Assembly (NCBI GenBank): GCA_030407085.1
Contig: CM059587.1
Coordinates: forward strand, 72,777,001 to 72,841,000
DNA length: 64,000 nt
Origin: Trichopria drosophilae
Lineage: Eukaryota; Arthropoda; Insecta; Hymenoptera; Diapriidae
Reading direction: 5' to 3'
Shown here: piece after piece, positions 1 to 9,178 of the stretch
How positions within the stretch are numbered: the stretch's first letter is position 1
How the letters are laid out: each line of letters starts with the position of its first letter
Program-made: the position numbers and the translations under genes
Notes under the pieces: generated by a model
Told to the model about the DNA's origin: nothing
Seen by the model: the letters and a program-made list of their open reading frames with translations, nothing else
Database searches by the model: none

Positions 1-2015
1 AACAATGCTGGCATTTTCTTAAACATTTTTCACTATAGCGTACTTGTTTCTAGTTATGAAAAGAAGGTTCGGTAAAGATTTGAGCCGGGGACGAGGATTG
101 ATATTGCCGGTATTTTAATTTTACGATGGACAATATGTAAATGTTTTATAAATTGTTTAAACAATACTGGCATTTTTTTACCGTTTTTCACCATTGCGTA
201 CTTGTTTGTGGTTATGAAAAGAAGGTTCTGTACAAATTTAAGCCCCGGATACGGATTTCTATTGCCGCAATTTGAATTTTACGCTGGACCATATGTAAAT
301 TGTTTATAAATTGTTTACACAATGCTGGCATATTTTTTAACGTTTTTCATTATTGCGGACGTGTTTCTAGTTATGAAAAGAAGGTTCAGTAAAAATTTCA
401 GCCCCGGACGCGGATTTCTATTGCCGCTATTTGAATTTTACGCTGGACCATATGGAAATTGTTTATAAATTGTTTAAACAATGCTGGCATTTTTTTTTAA
501 CGTTTTTCATTATTGCGGACCTGTTTCCAGTTATAAAAAGATGGTTCTGTAAAGATTTCAGCCCCGGACGAATTTCTATTGCCGCAATCGAATCTTACGC
601 GGGACCATATGTAAATTGTTTATAAATTGTTTAAACAATGCTGGCATTTTTTTTAACGTTTTTCATTATTGCGGACTTCTTTCTAGTTATGAAAAGAAGG
701 TTCAGTAAAAATTTCAGCCCCGGACGCGGATTTCTATTGCCGCTATTTGAATTTTACGCTGGACCGTATGGAGATAGTTTATAAATTGTTTACACAATGC
801 TGGCATATTTTTTACCGTTTTTCACTATTGCGGACCTGTTTCCAGTTATGAAAAGAAGGTTGTGTAAAAATTTCAGCCCCGGACGCGGATTTCTATTGCC
901 GCAATCGAATCTTACGCGGGACCATATGTAAATTGTTTATAAATTGTTTAAACAATGCTGGCATTTTTTTTAACGTTTTTCATTATTGCGAACGTGTTTC
1001 TAGTTATGAAAAGAAGGTTCAGTAAAAATTTCAGCCCCGGAAGCGAATTTGTATTGCCGCTATTCGAGTTTTTATGCTAACTATACATATGCGATTTATT
1101 GTATTGTTTATTATCTTGTTTACACTACGCTGACATTTTTTTAAATTTTTTTCTGCACTCGGAACTTGGTTCCACATATATTAGGGTGACTCTGTGAAAA
1201 TTTCAGACCCAGACGCGAATTTGTATTGCCGCTATTCGAGTTTTTATTCTAACTATACATATGCGATTTTTTGTATTGTTAATTATACTGTTTGCACTAT
1301 GCTGGCATTTTTTCTAATTTTTTTCTGCACTCGGAACATGATTCCACGTATATTAGGGTGACCCTGTGAAAATTTCAGCCCCGGACGCGAATTTGTATTG
1401 CCGCTATTCGAGTTTTTATTCTAACCATACATATGCGATTTTTTGTATTGTTCATTATATTGTTTACACTATGCCGGCATTTTTTAAAATTTTTTTCTGC
1501 ACTCGGAACTTGGTTCCACATATATTAGGGTGACTCTGTGAAAATTTCAGACCCGGACGCGAATTTGTATTGCCGCTATTCGAGTTTTTATTCTAACCAT
1601 ACATATGCGATTTTTTGTATTGTTCATTATATTGTTTACACTATGCTGGCATTTTTTCTAATTTTTTTCTGCACTCGGAACATGATTCCACATATATTAG
1701 GGTGACCCTGTGAAAATTTCAGCCCCGGACGCGGATTTCTATTGCCGCTATTTGAATTTTACGCTGGACCATATGTAAATTGTTTATAAATTGTTTAACC
1801 AATGCTGGCATTTTTTTAAACGTTTTTCATTATTGCGGACTTGTTTCTAGTTATGAATAGAAGGTTCAGTAAAAATTTCAGCCCTGGACGCGGATTTCTA
1901 TTGCCGCTATTTGAATTTTACGCTGGACCATATGTAAATTGTTTATAAATTGTTTAAACAATGCTGGCATTTTTTTTAACGTTTTCCATTATTGCGTACT
2001 TGTTTCTAGTCATGA
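1..2015. repeat. Satellite-like tandem array, 158-bp and 172-bp unit types
   Basis: About thirteen units, marked by the motif GCTGGCATTTT at roughly 7, 166, 324, 483, 640, 799, 957, 1129, 1301, 1473, 1645, 1804 and 1963. Spacing is 157-159 bp for the outer units and exactly 172 bp for four central intervals (957-1645). The central units carry their own block (a CTGCACTCGGAAC stretch and a TATTAGGGTGA stretch) and alternate between two variants (CTTGGTTCC and CATGATTCC), which gives a dimeric higher-order period near 344 bp. The array is truncated by the left edge. No credible coding. Confidence 0.93.
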
Positions 2016-2251
2016 GAAGAACTTACTGTTAAAATTTCAATCCCGGACGCGCATCTGTATTGATGCAATCTGTTATTATATACAAATTGTTATGAATTGT
2101 TTATACTTTGTTTAAATAATTCTGGTGGTTTTTTGTAGTTGCAAAATGTTTCTGAAGATGGTATAAAGCTGCAGTCAAAATTGCAGATCGATACACTGGT
2201 TTAGTTAATTATTGCGTCTTTTGTCAAATGGTTGAGAACCACTGCTTTTTC
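2016..2251. mobile_element. Decayed satellite flank ending in a hAT-like terminus
   Basis: The satellite decays here. The segment ends at 2251 with GGTTGAGAACCACTG. Its reverse complement CAGTGGTTCTCAACC is the well-known terminal sequence of many hAT transposons and hAT MITEs. The opposite terminus and an 8-bp duplication were not found, so this is probably a truncated hAT-type MITE. Confidence 0.4.
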
Positions 2252-2270
2252 GAATCTTACGCTGGATTCT

Positions 2271-2513
2271 TAGTGGGACTCTGAAAATGTTTAGTGAAGT
2301 TGCGGGACTTTGTTTTTTTTTCCCTGCGTAAGTAGTTCGAGGTGGAGTTCGATTGGTGCAGGGCCAATCTACCTCCGGTGAGACAACTCATTTCAGCCGT
2401 GTGAGTAGGCAGTGTCCGGCGATCAGCCAACTTATTTTTTTTCAGTAGTATAAGTAGTTTAGCGGGACAACCCATTTTTGGAGTTTCTTTTATTTTTTTT
2501 TAAGTAGCCCACA
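2271..2513 (+). promoter_or_regulatory. Probable 5' UTR of retrotransposon A
   Basis: This is the non-coding interval between the broken satellite unit and the ATG at 2514. R1-type elements carry an internal promoter in this position, but no specific promoter motif could be identified. It does not resemble the sequence upstream of the related ORF1 in element C. Confidence 0.4.
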
Positions 2514-3619
2514 ATGGAAACGTCCAGTGACGTGGAAATCGTGAGGCGTAAGCGAAGGATCCGCGAGGTCGAAGGGACTAGCCCTCCTCGTGCTCGCGGA
2601 CGATCGTCGGGGTCCGAGTCGGGGATGACTCCCGCGAGTAAGGAACTGGAGAAGCGACGGAAGAAGCTTTCCAAGAAGAAGCGCGATGAGAACGCGGAAA
2701 AACCGACGGGAAGCCGCGATGTAGAGTCACACGAGACGGACACCGGTAACTCGACGGTAGTAGACGCGGACGACTCCGATTTCGAGGTCGTGCGCGGGAG
2801 AAAATCGAAACGTAAAGTCCTACGTAAAATCGAGCAAGAAACTAGCGAATCGGAAAACGCGAAGAGCCGCGAGGTCGCGTTTAAAAAACCGGCGCCCCGA
2901 GGACCGGAAAACGTTTCCGAGGTTAAAATCACCGGGCCTAAAAGCGCGAAGACCGCTAAAAATAGCGAAACATTTAAAGCCGAGATGAACTTCGCGGAGA
3001 AAACTTCGGCCATCGAGGCAACATTCCGCGATATTTGTTACGACGAGAATATTAAGATCTCCAAACACGTCGCTAAAAAAATCCTTGAGGAAACCGCGAA
3101 ACTCAAGGACATTATAACGGAACTCGTCGCGCGAAACGCGTACTTGGCCGGGAAAGCCAACGGGCTTTTGCACGCGGTCGTGTTAGAGGGCGATAAACGC
3201 CGGGGGGGGGGCAACTGCCCCGGTGGCGCGACCCCGGGTGGGTAGAAGCGAAATTATCGCCTCCCCACCCATGGGAAGCGCGCCGGCGATGTCCTACGCG
3301 GGCGTGGCCTCCTTCCCCCCGTTGCCGGTCCTGACGGGAAGGCCGAGCTACGCTGCAGCGACTTTACGTCCGCGAGGGGTCGCGGCCGTCGTGCGAGCAG
3401 CGTGCGCGGCTCGGGGTGAGGGCGAGGGCGCTAAAACCCACGAGGTCAGGATAACCCCTTCCGCGAATAGCAAAATCGCTAACCACGATGAAGCTAGACG
3501 GGCGCTCATAAACGCGGTTAATCCGGTCGCTGAAAAAATCGCGGTAAAATCGGTGCGTAAAACACGCGATAACGGGCTCATAATCGAGACGGCAACCGCT
3601 GCCGACCTTGAGAAGCTCC
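2514..3619 (+). pseudogene. Element A ORF1 (gag-like), N-terminal part
   Basis: The protein starts METSSDVEIVRRKRR and is very rich in Lys, Arg, Ser and Glu over the first 140 residues, as in nucleic-acid-binding ORF1 proteins of R1-clade elements. A block from SAIEATFRDICYDEN to GLLHAVVLEG is shared with element C at 20.9-21.1 kb and is likely helical. The frame shifts at a run of G near 3200-3212. The next frame, beginning around 3223, carries MSYAGVASFPPLPVL and TRDNGLIIETATA, also shared with element C. Translation is then broken at 3620 by the TTAA transposon. The homopolymer frameshift could be a real mutation or a sequencing or assembly error. Confidence 0.82.
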
Positions 3620-3623
3620 TTAA
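3620..3623. repeat. Left TTAA target-site duplication
   Basis: It lies inside the codons of element A ORF1. The partner is at 8536-8539. Confidence 0.88.
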
Positions 3624-4545
3624 GGGCCCTCGAGCGTGCCGAGGCGGCCCCGCCTGTGACGTCAGAGGCGAGAAAACTGCGCCGTGAAATTGTCGATTTT
3701 CGAGGGATTTTCGCGATTTTTTTTGCAGAAATCAGATTCTCGTGCCGAGGAATAGCGATTAAAGTAGTATGGACAAAATTGTTAGCTTATAAATAGGAAA
3801 AATAAAGCATCAAAGTTTGACAGCGGCCATCTCTTTGTCTAACTTCAGGCGATCGACATAAGACCTTCTCTTTCTAGGTTGCTCCGCTCACTCGCGCTTC
3901 GAGACTGTCTCACTTGCTCGGAATAGAAAGACACTCGCTCCCTCTCTCTCTCTGCTTCCGTACAAGAGTGCAGGCGCGACAGGACGTGCGTTGTCGTTAC
4001 GAAAAATTCATGGGAATGTGGCCGGGGAACAAAGTCCGAAAATCATCACACCTCCCGACAGGCCAAGATTTGCATATAACGTGGCTCCAGCGTGATTTTC
4101 TTCCCTTTGTCTTTGAAAATTTGGCAAAAAGAAAGCTAATTAAAAAACGCTAGACACGCAATATCGAAATTTTAGTTTTCGTTTTCGGCACTTTGTTTCC
4201 CGGTCGCGCAAATTGCACGATTTTTAAAAAATATGGATGCTTTTTAGAAAGTAACACATCGAGAACAGCAGATGGTGAGATACGGTAAGTCATACAATAT
4301 AATTTTGAAGAGTTACTTTTTGATTGCCGGAGGATAAAAAGAGAGAAAACTTATAGTCGACTTTTCAGTGCGCAAAGTAAAGCGCACAAGCTTCGAAAAC
4401 TGTTATTTTTTTTCAATAAATTAAACTTGATGTTGTGGCCTATGCGAACAAATTAGATGTAATTTGCGCAATATTTCTTTTATTCAGTTTTCCTAACTTT
4501 GTTTCCGACACTAGACACTCGATCTGCACAATTCAGAATATTTTC
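3624..4545 (+). repeat. Left terminal inverted repeat of the TTAA transposon
   Basis: Pairs with 7625-8535 in inverted orientation at visibly high identity. Shared landmarks, in order: GGGCCCTCGAGCGTG, the CRE-like octamer TGACGTCA (3657-3664), TTTCGAGGGATTTTCG, AGCATCAAAGTTTGACAG, AGAAAGACACTCGCTCCC, a GTGCGCAAAGTAAAG block, and finally the GACACT...CTCG block near 4505-4530. The left arm has a unique insert of about 55 bp around 4430-4490. Neither arm contains a credible gene. Confidence 0.88.
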
Positions 4546-4706
4546 GACAAATTTTTGAAAATATCGCATTTTACGACAGATGGCAAAGAGAAGATTTTTC
4601 GCAAAAATTGAGGATCAAGCTGTTTTTGTTTTTTTCCACTTTATATTATGGCGTATGTCAACAAATAATTGTTATTTGTCCAAATTATTTTTTTTCTGAC
4701 TATTTT

Positions 4707-4855
4707 CGAATTTACCGCACGAACCGAGTGTTGCCGAACGCCTAGCGGTGTTGCCAAGTTTCTTCCTGGTTACTGCGCGGCGCGGAGTCCGGAGAGCCAA
4801 CGACTTGGCAACAACGCTAAGCGTTCGGCAACACTCGGTTCGTGCGGTAAATTCG
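4707..4855. repeat. 149-bp hairpin (small foldback unit)
   Basis: CGAATTTACCGCACGAACC at 4707 is repeated inverted as GGTTCGTGCGGTAAATTCG ending at 4855. The arms continue through GAGTGTTGCCGAACG for a stem of about 50 bp around a GC-rich loop (GCGCGGCGCGGAGTCCGG). It sits 14 bp upstream of the ATG at 4869, inside the TTAA transposon. It may be a small MITE or a structured promoter or leader element. Confidence 0.8.
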
Positions 4856-4868
4856 ACGGCGCGGCACC

Positions 4869-4926
4869 ATGCGGCACATGTACGGAAGAGCCAAGAGCCA
4901 AGCATTGCAGAAAAAGAAAATAATCG
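4869..4926 (+). CDS. Putative exon 1 of spliced reading frame in TTAA transposon
   Basis: ATG at 4869 encodes a short basic peptide (MRHMYGRAKSQALQKKK...). It is followed by a consensus donor, CG|GTAAGA, at 4927. The exon is 58 nt, so it ends in phase 1. This is an inference from splice-site consensus and phase agreement with the next two exons. No family is recognised. Confidence 0.4.
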
Positions 4927-5006
4927 GTAAGAAATCAGAATTACACGATTGTAGATCCCTAGAATGTTTTATAATCGTATATGTAATTGTTTATTCTTTA
5001 TTTCAG

Positions 5007-5128
5007 CGACGAGGCTGTTCAATTGCCGGAGGAAAAAAAACGAGGCGAAAATCGGTGATGCCGGAGCCGGGGCAACAAAGGCGGACGAGCGCATCGAGGA
5101 GCCACCACAACAGCGACATGAACTAGAG
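5007..5128 (+). CDS. Putative exon 2 of spliced reading frame in TTAA transposon
   Basis: The acceptor is the pyrimidine-rich TTCTTTATTTCAG ending at 5006, after an 80-bp intron. The exon is 122 nt, so with the one nucleotide left from exon 1 it makes exactly 41 codons and ends in phase 0 before GAG|GTATAT. The peptide contains an Arg/Lys cluster (NCRRKKNEAKIGDAG) and an acidic/Gln end (ERIEEPPQQRHELE). No known domain. Confidence 0.4.
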
Positions 5129-7217
5129 GTATATATGAATAGACATGATAAATAGCATAAATTTATTGCGGTTGAGTACTATCGTATTTTTGTAGTACAA
5201 TTTTTAACAGTAATCGACCCACGTAGAGAACACAATAGTAAAATATACTAACCCAGATAGGATAACTATTCCACTAGTCGAAATTACTTTTGCTTGTAGT
5301 ATACACGTAGACCAAGTAACTTTGACAGCTTCGTATAAACTGTAACATTTAACAACGCATCTACTTACAGGTAGTACACGTATAGGATTAGTATATTTTA
5401 CTATTTTCCTTCTCCCAGTGTTTTACGTACCATTCAAAATTAAACTACAAATATGATAGTAAATATCTACCATAACTATTGCACTAGTCCAAATTACTAC
5501 TGCTTGTAGTATACGTGTGGATCAAGTAACTTTGACAGCTTCGTATAAACTGTAACATTTAACAACGTATGTACTTACAGGTAGTACACGTATAGGATCA
5601 GTGTATTTTACTATTTTCCTTTTCCCAGGGTTTTGCCTACCATTCAAAATTAAACTACAAACACGATAGTAAATATCTAGCATAACTATTCCAATAGTCG
5701 AAATTGCTACTGCTTGTAGTATACGTGTGGATCAAGTAATTTTGACAGATTCGTATAAACTGTAACATTTCACAACGTATCTACTTACAGGTAGTACATG
5801 TATAGGATCAGTATATTTTACTATTTTCCTTTTCCCAGTGTTTTGCCTACCACTCAAAATTAAACTACAAATACGATAGTAAATATGAGGCATAACTATT
5901 CCAATAGTCGAAATTACTACTGCTTGTAGTATACGTGTGGACCAAGTAACTTTGACAGCTTCGTATAAACTATAACATTTCACAACATATCTATTTATAG
6001 GACGTACACGTATAGGATCACCATATTTTACTATTTTCCTTCTCCAAGTGTTTTGCGTACCATTCAAAATTAAACTGCAAACACGATAGTAAATATCTAG
6101 GATAACTATTCCACTAGTCGAAATTACTGTTGCTTGAGGTATACGCGTAGACCAAGTAACATTGATAGCGTCGTATAAACTGTACCATTTAACAATGTAT
6201 GTACTTACAGGTAGTACACGTATAGGATCAGTGTATTTTACTATTTTCCTTTTCCCAGGGTTTTGCCTACCATTCAAAATTAAACTACAAACACGATAGT
6301 AAATATGTAGCATAACTATTCCTATAGTCGAAATTACTACTGCTTGTAGTATACGTGTGGATCAAGTAACTTTGACAGATTCGTATTAACTGTAACATTT
6401 CACAACGTATCTACTTACAGGTAGTACATGTATAGGATCAGTATATTTTACTATTTTCCTTCTCCCAGTAAACACGATAGTAAATATCTAGCAAACAACT
6501 TCTGCCATTTATTTAATCGCACAAATAGCTTAAGAATGATTTTTCATTACGCAGAGTAGTGCATGATGATAACATATTACATTTATATAGATTACGCAGA
6601 AAAATAATAACATGACGGCTATACGCTTGAAACTTTGTATAAACAGTCTGCAACTATTTGCGCGATGATATAAATGGCAGAAATTGATTGGTGGATTTTT
6701 AGGATCGCGTTTGTAGTTGAATTTTGAATGGTAAGCTACACACTGGGCGAAGGAAAATAGTAAAATATAAAATAAATAATAGTTATTTAGGATTAGTACA
6801 TTTTACTATATTGTTCTGTCAGTGGGTAGAGTACTGTTAAAAATTGAACTACAAAAATAATATCTACAATAAATTTTGCTATTTTTTTTTATACAATGAT
6901 ATATACAATATATTAAAAATAGTATATTATATAAAAATTAATATATTACATTAAAATAATATATTAAAAATATATACAATATATTTATTATTTATTTCAT
7001 CGCACACATAGTTGCAGATTATGCATTCCTATTTATTGCAGATTTTTAAGTATATAACCGTTATTTTATCATTTTTAAAAGCGATAACTCGTTTCCTCAT
7101 AAAATTTAGATGCAATATGTTTATTGTTTGGTGCGATTAAATATTTTATTTCAAAAAAAATTTCTATAACTACCTATTGTCGTGTATTTTACTTATAATA
7201 TGTTTGTATTGTTTCAG
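5129..7217 (+). other. Putative 2.1-kb intron carrying the 210-bp array
   Basis: Donor GAG|GTATAT at 5129 and acceptor TATTGTTTCAG ending at 7217. It contains the 210-bp tandem array, an inverted remnant of that unit near 6710-6770, and AT-rich filler. Whether it is really spliced is unknown. Confidence 0.35.
5230..6490. repeat. 210-bp tandem array, six units
   Basis: The CTATTCCACTAGTCG motif recurs at 5266, 5476, 5686, 5896, 6106 and 6316, a spacing of exactly 210 bp. Because 210 is divisible by three, the minus strand stays open for about 190 codons across three units. I read that as an arithmetic consequence of the period, not as a gene. A partial unit lies inverted at about 6715-6770, and a further degenerate direct piece lies at 6785-6850. 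Confidence 0.92.
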
Positions 7218-7526
7218 CGTCACCGTAGGGGCCCCAGGGTTCGAGGAGCGAAGAGGCAGGAGGCGGCGAAACATCGTCAATACATGGACGATAAGGCCAG
7301 ATTTTTGTACCATTACGTTACAAAAAAAAAGAAAAAAAGAAAAAAAAAGAAAAAAGATACATTTTTCCTTATCCCATGGGGGGGGGGGGGGGGCAAATGT
7401 ATACCTATACTGTATACTTATCATTCTTGCACGTTTGGCACCCCTCCCCCCCCAATTTGTCAATTCATTTCCTATGTATATCTATTGAATATGCGTTCGT
7501 GTGTGTTCTTCCGCATTACCCCATAG
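7218..7526 (+). CDS. Putative exon 3 of spliced reading frame in TTAA transposon
   Basis: Begins right after the acceptor at 7217 and reads in phase 0 from exon 2. The first part looks like real coding (RHRRGPRVRGAKRQEAAKH, then RQYMDDKARFLYHY). It then runs into an A-rich stretch (poly-Lys) and a G-rich run (poly-Gly) at about 7320-7397, with a stop at 7524. The whole predicted protein would be about 160 residues and strongly basic. The low-complexity half may be an expansion rather than selected coding. Confidence 0.35.
   Translation, partial: RHRRGPRVRGAKRQEAAKHRQYMDDKARFLYHYVTKKKKKRKKKKKDTFFLIPWGGGGGKCIPILYTYHSCTFGTPPPPICQFISYVYLLNMRSCVFFRITP
7378..7395. repeat. Long poly-G tract
   Basis: A run of about 17 G follows CCCAT. 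It is one of several runs of ten or more G or C in this window. Its length is likely unstable and sensitive to assembly. Confidence 0.9.
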
Positions 7527-7624
7527 TGAGGCTGCTTTCCGGGTATGGACTTCAAAGGTAGGTATTTGTAGGGTAGTCGTTTCATAATTAAAAAAGGAGC
7601 GGTTTGATCCACACTTTTGTCTTA

Positions 7625-8535
7625 GAAAAAATTTCATTGTACAGACCGAGTGTCCAATGTCGGAAAAAAAACATCAATTTTAATTTATTGAAAAAAAAGA
7701 ACAGGTTTCGACGCTTGTGCGCTTTACTTTGCCATTTATTTTACTTTGCGCACTGAAAAGTCTTGCCAAAAGTTATTCGATCTCCGATGAATTGACTAAG
7801 TTTTCTCGCTTTGTATCCTCCGACAATCGAAAAGTAACCCTTCAAAATTATATTGCATGACTTACCGTATCTCCGATCTACAGTTCTCGATATGTTATTT
7901 TCTAAAAAGCATCCATATTTTTTTAAAATCGTATAATTTGCGCGGCCGGGAAACAAAGTTCCGAAAACGAAAACTAAAATTTCGATATTGCGTGAGTCTA
8001 ACGTTCTTTAATTCGCTTTCTTTTTGCCAAATTTTCAAAGACAAAGGGAAGAAAATCATGCTGGAGCGATGTTATATGCAAATTTTGGCCCGTCGGGGGT
8101 GTGTGATTTTCGGAACTTTGTTCCCCGGCCACATTCGCAAAAATGCATGAATTTTTCGTAACAACAACGCACGGCCCGTCGCGCTGCACTCTTGTACGGA
8201 AGCAGAGAGAAGGAGGGAGCGAGTGTCTTTCTATTCCGAGAAAGTAAGACAGTCTCGAAGCGCGAGTGAGCGGAGCAACCTAGAAAGAGAAGGTCTTATG
8301 TCGATCGCCTGAAGTTAGACAAAGAGATGGCCGCTGTCAAACTTTGATGCTTTATTTTTCCTATTTATAAGCTAACAATCTTGTCCATACTACTTTAATC
8401 GCTATTCCTCGACACGAGAATCCGATTTCTGAAAAAAAAATCACGAAAATCCCTCGAAAATCGCTAATTTCACGGCGCAAAGTTTTCTCGCCTCTGACGT
8501 CACAGGCGGGACCGCCTCGGCACGCTCGAGGGCCC
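7625..8535 (-). repeat. Right terminal inverted repeat of the TTAA transposon
   Basis: Inverted partner of 3624-4545. It ends with CGCTCGAGGGCCC directly before TTAA at 8536. The CRE-like TGACGTCA is present at 8495-8502. Differences between the arms are scattered substitutions and small gaps, so the arms have diverged since insertion or were never identical. Confidence 0.88.
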
Positions 8536-8539
8536 TTAA

Positions 8540-9083
8540 GAGCGACAAAATAAAAAACGCCGGGTTGGACGCGACGCGATCACAAATCTACCCGAAGCTT
8601 ATCTTAAAAGGGCTGCCATCCGACATGACAGCTGAAAAAATAAACAGCGCGTTAAACGGAGAGACCGTACCCGGGAATAATAATTTCGCGATCGCCAAAT
8701 ACAAGTTCGGTAAAAAAGAATCCGAGCGCACGAACTGGGTAGTGGAGGCCTCCCCGGCAATGCGAGAAGCCCTTCTTGCGCGCCGTAAGGTCTGCATAGA
8801 CTGGCTGGTTTATCGTATTCAGGATTTCGTAGAGGCATCGTGCTGTTACAATTCCCAACATTTTGGCCATATTTCGAGGAACTGCACCAATAAGGTGGTA
8901 TGCGGCCATTGTGCGAAGGAAGGCCACGCCTTCGCAGATTGCCCACGAAAAGAACAAAAGCCAGTCTGCGCAAACTGTAAGGCTGCCCGAAGGGAGAGGC
9001 GGGACCACGCTGCTAACAGCGTCGCCTGCCCCTCTAACCGAATAGCGGTAGAAAGGGCAGTCTCTAGAATTAATTACGGATAA
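8540..9083 (+). pseudogene. Element A ORF1 (gag-like), C-terminal zinc-knuckle part
   Basis: Continues ORF1 in frame after the right TTAA. It contains LILKGLPSDMTAEKI, a region resembling the RRM/PRE part of R1-clade ORF1 proteins, and then three zinc-binding clusters. Knuckle 1 reads CYNSQHFGHISRNC, where the second Cys appears replaced by Ser. Knuckle 2 (CGHCAKEGHAFADC) is a complete CX2CX4HX4C. The third is the looser CANC...H...C cluster ending in SVACPSNR, as is usual in this clade. Stop at 9081-9083. Role in life: packaging element RNA into a particle. Confidence 0.85.
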
Positions 9084-9178
9084 ATCCATCGCAAATTATC
9101 TGCGGCGCTGGCTCGGTGTATTTGGTTAGTATATATTTTCAGTACGCCTGGTAAGTCGATCAAGGCATTAAACGATTA
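9084..9178 (+). other. ORF1-ORF2 junction of A with the ORF2 start deleted
   Basis: In element B, ORF2 starts overlapping the end of ORF1. Here the first roughly 100 codons of the endonuclease domain are missing, and about 95 bp of unrelated-looking sequence joins ORF1 to the middle of the domain. This is a deletion of some 300 bp relative to the family. Confidence 0.6.

Larger units (their letters stand above)
3620..8539. mobile_element. TTAA-flanked 4.9-kb transposon with ~0.9-kb terminal inverted repeats
   Basis: TTAA at 3620-3623 and TTAA at 8536-8539 flank a 4912-bp segment beginning GGGCCCTCGAGCGTG and ending with its inverse. Excision leaving one TTAA puts the two halves of element A ORF1 exactly in frame, so this is a precise insertion. 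TTAA targeting is the hallmark of piggyBac-type transposition, but the terminal sequence does not look like the usual CCC-starting piggyBac end. No transposase domain is recognisable inside. The interior holds a hairpin, a 210-bp tandem array, a long G tract and a possible three-exon reading frame. It is probably a non-autonomous or cargo-bearing element. Confidence 0.88.

Noticed and set aside
2459..3013. 184-codon minus-strand frame opposite element A ORF1
   Set aside because: It is the antisense of the ORF1 shared with element C. The plus strand is the conserved one.
5732..6313. 193-codon open frame on the minus strand
   Set aside because: It runs through the 210-bp tandem units. Since 210 is a multiple of three, each unit contributes the same open 70 codons. 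Repeat arithmetic explains it.
9084..9178. Intron between ORF1 and ORF2 of element A
   Set aside because: TTTTCAG and GGTAAG occur in the wrong order for an intron. A deletion of the ORF2 start explains the gap more simply.
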